Position numbers and translations under genes: made by a program
DNA from: Carya illinoinensis
Lineage: Eukaryota > Streptophyta > Magnoliopsida > Fagales > Juglandaceae
Length of the DNA: 64,000 nt
NCBI RefSeq assembly: GCF_018687715.1
Contig: NC_056766.1
Location: 10,715,501 to 10,779,500 of the forward strand
Reading direction: 5' to 3'
The notes under the pieces: model-generated
Seen by the model: only the letters and a program-made list of their open reading frames with translations
What the model was told of the DNA's origin: nothing
Database searches by the model: none
Part shown: piece after piece, positions 55,795 through 64,000 of the stretch
Numbering within the stretch: position 1 is the stretch's first letter
Layout: every line of letters starts with the position of its first letter

Positions 55795-56880
55795 CACTAC
55801 AAGAAAATATAGCAATTGCGGTGATATTATTTTCACCGCAATAGAAATCGCTGCAACACCGACGTTATTGCAGCAACTTTGTCTTCGCTGGAGACATTTA
55901 ACAACAACTTCTGCTTATATGATTTTACAGGTTGTATGATGGGTTTTGCCGCAAGTTTTTTTCCTACTACGTCGAAACTACACGCCGTAATTAAAATCAT
56001 CTTTTTACGTCGTTAAATATAGATGGTAATTTGTGTTCTAACGGCAGATATCCAACTCGGTGCCATACCGCACCAACATAATTTCTGATTCATGCCCTCA
56101 AAAGCCAAAACACAAAAAAATTAAAACTTTTCCCTTTTTGACGAAATCACAGCACCCACACAAAATCCCCCTTTATCTCCATCTTCCCTTCGATCTCTAT
56201 ATGATTTTCGCAATCGACCCAGAACTATCTCACTGGTTGTGCCTCCAGTTGTGCCTCCACATGTGCAGATTTGACTCCTAGTGCCACGAATACAATGGAT
56301 TGAACCTTCGGCTAATCCCCCTTCAATTCCTCACCTCATCCACCGAATTGACTGATTCTCTTCAACTTCATCGGTAGCTGGTGGGAAGCCCATACAGTGT
56401 ATGGTGAATATCTGCAATATTTTCATTGCAAGGCGCAACTTTTTCCCTGAAGGTAACTCTGTATCTCGTTGGATTTAAAGTTCACTCTTGCAGTTCTTGA
56501 TATTGCATTGCATTTCCATATATATGGGTACCTCGCTGTTTAATTGCTTGATAAAATATGTAGTATTGAAATCCCTCAAATTGTAGAAACTTTGATCATT
56601 TCTTATTTCATATTTTCTTCTATTGTCACTTTATAAAACCATGAACGTGGCAACGCTGAGGAGGACTAGGAAGACTCTTCCCAAAGACTTGATACTAGAA
56701 ATACTCTTGCGTTTGACCGTCAAATAATCTTGTGTTTGGTTTCTGTAAGAAGATCTCACATCTTTAATTAATCATTTCTTCTAGAGGTTCCAGAGTTTTC
56801 GTTTTAATTATCCTCTCCCACTTACTTTCGTGAGTAACAGTGACAAAAATTGGAATGTTTAACTCTGTGTTCTTGTAGTG
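55795..56880 (+). repeat. CACTA-type terminal inverted repeat pair, 11 bp
   Basis: CACTACAAGAA at 55795 and its exact reverse complement TTCTTGTAGTG ending at 56880 bound 1086 bp. If this were a separate non-autonomous element, flanking trinucleotides should match, but they are TGA and TAT. Sequence after 56880 is also not segA. The pair may be a relic of an older element or of a rearranged end. Confidence 0.4.
56641..56727 (+). pseudogene. F-box protein N-terminal fragment
   Basis: The short frame MNVATLRRTRKTLPKDLILE continues ILLRLTVK and a TAA at 56725. LPKDLILEILLRLTVK is a close match to the first helix of plant F-box domains (LPxDLxxEILxRLPVKS), which bind Skp1/ASK in SCF ubiquitin ligases. 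The next bases read SCVWFL then a stop and TSLINHFF, which could be the remaining F-box half after a small deletion. No C-terminal repeat domain follows. It lies inside the CACTA element. Confidence 0.5.
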
Positions 56881-57007
56881 TATGGATGACAAAAATAATA
56901 AATTAGAATAAATAATAGTATTGTTCGTAAATATGTTTACCATTTTTTATTATAGCGTAATTAATAATTACCTGGTCATGAAGAAAACTAAACTGATAAG
57001 TAAGTAC

Positions 57008-57786
57008 CTCTCTTAGAACAATTGTACAAAGGTCCAGGCAGTCCATTAATGGTGTAGGCATCGGAAACATTTGGACCGTCTCCAGTCTAAAGAGCCTGGC
57101 TGATAACTACCTCTGGATCAACATTCCACCACTGTCCTATATATAGTTAACCAGTAATTAATTTATAGTTATAAATGAGTATAATTTGGTCATATTCAAT
57201 CTAAAAACTAATGATCTTTTAATAATTTATAGTTACCAAATATGATGAGGACCTCCTTGTGTGGTTTGGCAAAAGGGTAGGATGCATTCTGCTCGGGGAG
57301 GATGATAAGTAGTCCATAGACGGTAGCTCTAAGCCATGAGATGTGGGCATGCCAGAAGAGAGTTCCTCTTTGGCCAACAATGGTGAAGTTGTACACATAA
57401 CTCTGCCCAGTTTGAATAGGGCATTGTGTTATATATGATGTCCCATCAAACCATCCGCTGCTGAGTTGTCTGATTCCATGCCTGTTTTAATTTTCATCCA
57501 TGCCACATTCCCCAAAAACATTAGAAATCGATAAAATTATGATCATGCATGGAAATATGATAATAATGCAGCAGTGCTGAATAGCGGGCAAGTTTCGATC
57601 GAGTCTAGGTAATTAGAAACATGTGGTATCGTACCAATGGATGCTGATGTTGTTTGGAACATGATTGACCACCTTAACTACCAATCTGTCACCTTCTCTA
57701 GCAAAAACTTGAGGCCCGGGGAACATCCCATTAACTGTCACCATGCTTTTTGTGTGGCAAAATTGGGTGACATTTTCCAACCTTAT
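57008..57786 (-). pseudogene. Laccase gene fragment: three consecutive exons with introns
   Basis: On the minus strand three exons with GT-AG borders: 57786-57635 (152 bp), 57481-57237 (245 bp) and 57136-57008 (129 bp), with introns of 153 and 100 bp. They encode [42 protein letters not shown], then [54 protein letters not shown], then QWWNVDPEVVISQAL, a TAG (57089-57087), [19 protein letters not shown]. These are the first cupredoxin domain with copper-ligand motifs HWHG (across the intron) and WHAH. As I recall, 152-245-129 is the conserved length set for laccase exons 2-4. The signal-peptide exon and all later exons are absent. The single stop apart, the frame is clean, so the capture or loss is not very old. 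Confidence 0.88.
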
Positions 57787-57939
57787 CTGGGAATTAAAAA
57801 AATAATAATAATAAGTTAAGTTTCAGAAAAAATAAAAATATATATATTTTATTTTTTCTGATCTGTTATCGGTTGTAGGAGGTTATATATATACTTTGAT
57901 GTTGATCATGATGATAATGCTACCCATCAGTATTATCAG

Positions 57940-58811
57940 CATGAAATCTGTTGTCGAGCGTTACAACAAAGAAAAAGAGAAATTAGACAAGCAGTACAGT
58001 CGGCCTGCTAATATAGATGTCAAGGTAATTATTGATCATGCCTCACACATGCATATGGATAGCGCCACAAGTTCATACTTCAATTAAAAATAGATCAGGC
58101 ATATGAACACCATTATATATCATGTTTTATCCATGACTTCAATATAAAATTAAAGCAACAAACCGACGATAAAGTAATTAACTCGTGAATAGGCATCGAT
58201 CTGGTACTGCAGGTTATAATTAATTACCTTGCATGCATGTTATGTGCTTTTAACTCACTTTCAATGCCAGCCATTCATAATTCATATATAGATCCCATAT
58301 ACTCAAATATTAAGTTTAACTAATATAGTTAATTAATAATGTGTATATATATAATAAGGAGAAATGCGTCAGTCATAAAGATATACTATAAAATTAAACT
58401 CACAAATTGAAGTGGTTTGATCAAATGTGTTAAATCATAAAGCCACTTTTTTTGCAAAGTAAATTTAACATGTATCATATGAAATTACATCAGTTTGTGA
58501 GTTTATTTTTATAGCTGTAGCATTTGATCTCATATATTAATTAACTGCTATATATGCTTATACATGAGTATTCATGAGAGTTTTTAAATGATTTAGTCAT
58601 GCATCCTTCATGCCATCTTCTAAATAAAGAATAAAAGAAAATGTATATTTAGTCATGCAGTACTCTTAGTACATGACTTAAAAGTCAAACGATATTCATT
58701 ATGATCCATATTCCATAGACTAATATATATCTACTACATGCATGATAGTTTTTGGGGTAGGGAGGCAGTAGCCTTGGGGCAACAACTGCAGTACTTGCAA
58801 GAATGCCACAG
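57940..58811 (+). pseudogene. MIKC MADS-box gene fragment: exons 2 and 3
   Basis: Exon 57940-58024 (85 bp) follows TATTATCAG and ends before GTAATT. It encodes MKSVVERYNKEKEKLDKQYS and RPANIDVK, the I-region of a MADS-box factor. After a 725-bp intron, 58750-58811 (62 bp, before GTAGAG) encodes FWGREAVALGQQLQYLQECH plus the start of an Arg codon, the opening of the K domain (usually FWQREAAxLRQQLQNLQExHR). 62 bp is the usual length of that exon. One extra T lies between the acceptor AG (58747-58748) and the TTTTGG start, which would shift the frame. The I-region resembles the AGL17/ANR1 clade most, from memory. The DNA-binding exon 1 and later K-box exons are not found. Confidence 0.8.
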
Positions 58812-59201
58812 GTAGAGTCATTTCAAGCTCAATAAAATGAATTTGGTCTCAATATCAACATTCAAATTGAAAACTATTAATGTGAAAGAAATGCCATGAG
58901 AGAGGCAGCTAGCATTACCACTGCTATACCTATTTACCAAGGAATTTTCAGACATGAAAAGAATAATTAAGTAATTAAACATCTGTGTTAATTAAAATTT
59001 AAAGCAAACACAGTAGATTCCAGTGGGAGGTTGGAAAAAGCATGCATGTATCAAGTACCTGTGTTCAAACCATATATAGAATTACACCCACAGCTCCTAG
59101 CCTAACCTTATGAACTAAATCTGTCCATGATCATCTTGTTTATTGAAGATGTTTTCATTTATTTATATGTTCTTCTTTTGACCTATTTGTGTGTTCCTAT
59201 A

Positions 59202-59204
<3 letters not shown>

Positions 59205-59254
<50 letters not shown>

Positions 59255-59275
59255 CCCCCCCCTCTCTCTCTCTAT
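59205..59275 (+). repeat. CT microsatellite with internal C run
   Basis: About 70 bases of CT repeats broken by a run of about ten C near 59251-59261. Confidence 0.95.
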
Positions 59276-59830
59276 TACTAACTAATGTAAGTGAATTCTA
59301 TGCATTCAATAATGTCGATTGCTACTCTTGAAAGACTGACTAGTGCTCTCATTTAGTGCTATGCTCTTCTCATCATTTGTTATTATACCCATTTTATGGG
59401 CACTTAAAAACCATTACATTAACTGATTTCCAATGCATCCAACCATCAATATACCTGTGTAAATTGCTCAATAAACCCTGTGTAATTAACATCCATGCAA
59501 TCCCACCTCACAACCTGCTATCATTTATTTTCAACGCGTCTTCTCTCCCAAGCCCAAGAATAGCAATCCAAGCTTGTCACCACCAACTTCACCTTTAACA
59601 CCATATATAGCACTAGATGCCTACGTAACAACATTTTGAAATAGCTGGCCACCAGCATCCATTTACCTGCACTCTCCCACTCATGCAATTGGTTAGTTAA
59701 AACAATTATGATCCATATTTAATAAATATCTTTACTCCTCTGCATAGTTGATAGTGAGATGCATTGATACCCTTGGCTATGTTAGTATGATAGTTGTTTT
59801 CAATTAATGTAGTTGTTTCATTATTTTTAG

Positions 59831-62800
59831 ATGGACAAAAGTTGGATGAATCTGTCCAATAGACTTCGCTCACCTGCTTATGCCGAAGGTGTTAGGAATT
59901 TTCTCCAAATGGCACAAAACCATGCCATGGGAAATGATCGCATTCGGTGTCCCTGCCGGATATGTAGTAATAATCTTTTCCTGCCTTTATCGATCGTAGA
60001 GAGTCACTTGTTCATAAAAGGAATTGATCCTAACTACAATGAATGGATTTTCCATGGTAAAGAGGAAACCCAGAATTTGAACATGGACGATGAAGACGCC
60101 GAGATGAGTTATGATGATGAATTCATAGATGACATGGACCATTTGTTAGACGACATATGGGCCGGGAAAAACGTTGATGTACCCCAAAGCAGCACACCAA
60201 TGCCAATGCATGATTCAGTACCTGCATCATTTTCAATGTCATCTTTTGACCAGCTATTAGAGGATGCCCGACGTCCACTTTTCAATAGTTGTACAAAATT
60301 CTCGAAACTGTCATTCATTGTCAAGTTGTTACATATTAAAACAATTGGCCGTTGGTCAATTAAGTCATTTGATATGCTCCTAGAGTTGTTGAGGTCAGCC
60401 TTCCCGAATGTTGAGTTGCCACACTCTTATGAAGAGTCACGATCATTGGAGCGAGGTTTGGGCTTCAAGTACCACAAAATTCATGCATGTCCTAATGACT
60501 GTATCTTATTCTGGAAGGAAAATTCAGAATTGAATTCATGCCCTATATGTAAGGCCTCGAGGTGGATGCCAACTACAAATGGGACATGGGTGATCCCTCA
60601 AAAGGTGTTGCGGCATTTTCCATTGAAGCCAAGACTGCAGCGGCTTTTTCTGTTTACAAAGATAGCTGCAGATATGAGATGGCATAAAGAGCAGCGAGTT
60701 AATGATGAGAATAATTTGAGGCATCCCGCCAACTCCGAGTCTTGGAAGACATTTGATGCAGACCATAATGGTTCGCTAACGATGCATGCAATGTTAGGCT
60801 TGGTTTGGCAAGTGACAGTTTCAATCCCTTCAATAACATGGCTAAGCCTTACAGCATATGGCCAGTGATCCTTGTCCCATATAACTTGCCACCGTGGCTA
60901 TGCATGAAAGACCAATTTTTTATGACATCCCTCATTATTCCTGGGCCAAAATCACCGGGGAATGACATTGATGTTTATTTACAGCCATTGATCGATGAAT
61001 TGCGAGAACTTTGGGAAAATGGGGTACCTACGTATGATGCCTCCACCAAGGAAACGTTCATGCTGCATGCTGCTTTATTGTGGACAATTAATGACTTCCA
61101 GCATATGGGAATCTTTCTGGCTTGTCAACAAAAGGAAAATACGCATGTCCTTGCTGCAATGCCAACACAGATTGTAATTGGTTGAAGTATGGCCGAAAAC
61201 ACTGTTATATGGGACATCGACGTTTCCTTCCATCAAAACACATTTGGCGGACAAAAAAATGGTTGTTCAATGGTAAAGCTGATCATTGCATGCCACCAAG
61301 GGTGTTAGAAGGTATAGATCTTTTACGTCAGCTACAGATGCTTGGGGAGGTCTCATTTGGAAAATCTCTTAGGAAGCAAAAACGCACTTCTGAAGAGTTG
61401 AACTGGACGAAGCACAGCATGTTCTTCAAGTTACCTTATTGGTCAACACTTCGTATCCGACGATGTCATGCATATTGAGAAGAATATATTCGATAATATC
61501 TTCGGCACTTTAATGAATATTCCTGGAAAGACTAAAGATAATATTAACTCTAGATGTGATCTGGAGGTATTGGGCTTCAGAAAGGAATTGCATTTGAAGC
61601 GTGAAGGTGATAAAATCTCAATGCCTCATGCATCATACACGTTACACGGAGATGAAAGGAGTACATTTTGTCATTGGATGGCGAATTTGAAATTCCCAGA
61701 TGGGTTCGCCTCCAATATCTCTCGTTGTGTTTCTGCACGTGATTGCAAAATTTTAGGGTTGAAAAGCCATGATTGCCATGTTTTTTTACAACGATTACTT
61801 CCTATTGCTGTCGGTGGGTACTTAAGGAGTGATATTGCCTTGGCGTTGACTGAGCTAAGCACATTCTTTAAAGAATTGTGCGCAAGAAAACTGGATATCA
61901 CTCAGCTAGCCCAGCTTCAAACTGATATCATACTCATTCTATGCAAGTTGGAGATGATATTCCCTCCATCATTTTTCGACGTCATGGTTCACCTAACTGT
62001 CCATTTACCCCGTGAGGCCATACTTGGGGATCCAGTACAATACAGGTGGATGTACCCATTTGAGAGATATTTGGGCAAATTCAAGCAGTATGTTAAAAAT
62101 AAAGCACACCCAGAAGGTTCAATTGCGGAAGCATACATTCACATCGAATGCTTGACCTTTTGCTCAGTGTATCTTAATGATGTTGAGACGAGGTTTAATC
62201 GACCGGATCGCAATATTGATGTGCAAGAAGAGCCGACTACAGATGGATTTTCAGTTTTTAACCAAAAAGTTTGTCCGTTGGGTATAGCACATAAGGAGCG
62301 AGTAGAAGATAAACTCCTTATCATAGCTCGTTGGTACGTGCTTAACAACTGCACTGAGTGCATTGAGATTGGACCCTACTTGGAGTAAGTACACATCAAT
62401 TATATTCAAACATTTAAAAAAGAAATGTAGTTTTTATTTTTATTGCATCTCCCGTACGTAACATACCTACATGGATGGCTTATCATGTGTTATGCGTGTA
62501 GGGAGCACTACGAGAAATGTAAGGTGAATAATGAAACTTCTATTGATCGCACACATCAAAACGAGTTCCTAGCGTGGCTCAAGAAACGTGTAAGTGGGTT
62601 GATTGATGCAAGTCTATTTAGAAAGGCAGACTACAATGCCATTTATTTCGACATTGTATATGTGGTATTCTTAACGTCTCCATATTGTGTAGGTTCAAGA
62701 TCAACGATCCAACAATCCACTTGATGTCTCTCCCGATCTATATGCCCTAGCATGCAGTCCTGATAATGTAGTTGCATCATATGGTGCTTGCATAGTAAAT

Positions 62801-63489
62801 GGAAAAAGGTTCCATACGAAATTGCGTGAACATCGGCGATGAACACAGAATTCGGGTGTGTTGGTAACTGGTGACCATCAGTCTAATAATATAGATTTCT
62901 ATGGTGTTATCAATGATATTGTGGAGTTATACTACATGGGAGGTCGTTGCGTGTACTTGTTCAGCTGTGAGTGGTTTGATGTTGGTGATAAGAAACGGGG
63001 GGTACGAGTAGACGACCATATGACTAGTGTCAACATGGACAAGACTTGGTATAAGGATGAACCATTGTATTGGCATGCCAGGCTTCCCAGTGTTTTTACA
63101 TTAGAGATTTACGATCAAAGAGAAATTGGTATGTAGTGCAGAAATACACAAATCGGAACGTGTATGACATTCCACCAGTCAAGCAAGTGGTAGAAGATGT
63201 TGATGGCCAATCTAGTGACGATGATGCATATCAAGAAGATGAATCATCATACGATTACATACCTATGCAATGTGATGATGTTCCTATCTCAAATCCATTA
63301 AATAGAACTGATATAGAACCTATGCAAGTTGATGCATGCGAAGTCATGTCAATCCCTTCACAATTCATAAACTCAGCTCAAGCATTTATTGATGATTCCC
63401 TCACTGCATCTGGTTCAATAGATGCATATGGGGATGGAGAATATTCTGATGATGAAGACCTATCCATAGATGAGGAGTCCATCTCATAA
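59831..63489 (+). pseudogene. CACTA TNP2-type transposase with DUF4218 and DUF4216 regions (frameshifted)
   Basis: The ATG at 59831 follows TTATTTTTAG, possibly the acceptor of a leader intron. Residues 4-77 are the transposase-associated zinc domain (WMNLSNRLRSPAYAEGV, CPCRIC, HLFIKGIDPNY, W). The TNP2/Transposase_21 core is spread over frames: HACPNDCILFWKE, CPICKASRW, then SFNPFNNMAKPYSIWPVILV, NLPPWLCMK, LIPGPKSPGNDIDVYLQPLI, ALLWTINDF, then CPCCNANT, CYMGHRRFLP, and DVMHIEKNIFDNI. One-base shifts lie near 60768 and 61098, and another break near 61455. DUF4218 is open in 61468-62388 (MVHLTVHLPREAILGDPVQY, YPFERYLGKFKQYV). Possible introns lie at 62384-62501 and about 62592-62693. DUF4216 follows (NIDFYGVINDIVELYY) after a TGA at 62840-62842, with one more shift near 63075. 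An acidic tail ends at 63489. Confidence 0.88.
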
Positions 63490-64000
63490 TAAACATCCTT
63501 TTTGGAATGTTTTGAAGGTAAACACCCTGTGTATGATCATTTTGTAATGGTATGTTGCCATTGCCCAAATACCATTACTTCATTTGAAGCAAGTTGTAGA
63601 CGCACACATAGTTAGTGAAATTTGTAAATATTGATCCCATGCCACTTTTTCTTAACAACTTAACCAAGCTATTGTTTTGTTTTAGCAGGTGTATGTTGCA
63701 TGGGGTCCAATATGACCGGCGTACACCATTGATTGGAATTCTAGTTCTCTTTTTATCCCTTGCCCATTTTTCATGGCCATTTTTTGTAAACACATTAAAA
63801 TATACTAAATAACAAGTCACTAATGTTGAGCTTTCATGTTTGTGACTTTATTGCAGGTGAAAGGGTGTACATGATCCAAAGGCGTGTGGTCATTGTGGTA
63901 TGGATTAGAAGATGGAATATCTTCTAATCACATTATTATGACCTGTGTTTTAGAGTAAAAACTAACCTTCTAAATCCAGCAAAATGCATGGCCATTAGTG
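63490..64000. other. Interior of the CACTA element after the transposase
   Basis: No gene recognised. A second element-encoded gene (TNPA-like) and the right terminus would be expected further on, outside the window. Confidence 0.4.

Larger units (their letters stand above)
55795..64000 (+). mobile_element. CACTA (En/Spm) element with TNP2 transposase and host-gene fragments, right end outside window
   Basis: The left terminus is CACTACAAGAAAATATAGCA at 55795, followed by subterminal GCGGTGA/TCACCGC motifs (55818-55840). Next come 4 kb with pieces of F-box, laccase and MADS-box genes, then a TNP2-type transposase gene (59831-63489) reading in the same direction, the usual place for it. Copy 1 of segA shows the empty site, so the left junction is well placed, and TGA (55792-55794) would be the 3-bp target duplication. 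The right end lies beyond 64000. The inverted terminus-like TTCTTGTAGTG at 56870-56880 is a complication discussed separately. Confidence 0.75.

Noticed and set aside
57637..57819. Plus-strand 60-codon frame
   Set aside because: It is the antisense of a laccase exon, which has matching splice borders and family motifs on the minus strand.
59356..59598. 80-codon plus-strand frame before the transposase
   Set aside because: No domain, low-complexity composition and no splice signals; likely chance within the CACTA leader.

Overview
The window looks like nuclear DNA from a woody eudicot plant. The evidence is AT-rich intergenic sequence, plant-type L1 LINEs with DUF4283/zinc-knuckle ORF1s, an Athila-type and a Tekay-type Ty3/gypsy element, Ty1/copia pieces and CACTA (En/Spm) DNA transposons. 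The genus cannot be read from the sequence; a Fagales tree would be a guess. Almost all of the window is transposable elements inserted into one another. The only intact host gene I can support is a 94-residue two-EF-hand calcium-binding protein at 10557-10841.

Layout, left to right. 1-1262: a 5'-truncated LINE (minus). 1263-2040: copy 1 of a duplicated segment, here called segA. 3627-9545: a full-length but decayed LINE (plus). 10557-10841: the EF-hand gene. 11390-12505: a CACTA-like remnant. 12535-15660: segA copy 2, split by a solo LTR (13053-15318). 15661-20559: pieces of two Ty1/copia elements and an LTR-like stretch. 20655-26304: a second full-length LINE with recognisable target-site duplications (TSDs). 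27836-40653: a solo LTR (TSD TTAAA) split twice, by a 1.4-kb insert with a 9-bp TSD (29656-31072) and by a 9.08-kb Tekay-like element with near-identical LTRs (31420-40500, TSD GAAGC, minus). 41590-42135: the 3' tail of a LINE. 42761-54380: another LTR of the same broad family, split by a 9.55-kb Athila-like element (44284-53834, TSD CTTAT, plus). 54911-55794: segA copy 3. 55795 to the window end: a large CACTA element carrying a frameshifted TNP2-type transposase.

The most interesting part is the 5' third of that last CACTA element. Between its terminal CACTACAAGAAAA and the transposase start it carries pieces of three unrelated host genes: an F-box start (plus), three consecutive laccase exons with introns (minus; 152, 245 and 129 bp), and exons 2 and 3 of a MIKC-type MADS-box gene (plus; 85 and 62 bp). 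Comparing segA copy 1 with copy 3 gives the empty site of the insertion and argues that these pieces lie inside the transposon.

Other points: a probable 96-bp intron that would join gag to pol in the Tekay-like element; a palindrome that changes sequence but stays palindromic between two inverted copies of a repeat; and nested insertions whose order can be read from exact TSDs. No tRNA, rRNA or CRISPR features were found. tRNA-like matches occur only as retrotransposon primer-binding sites.
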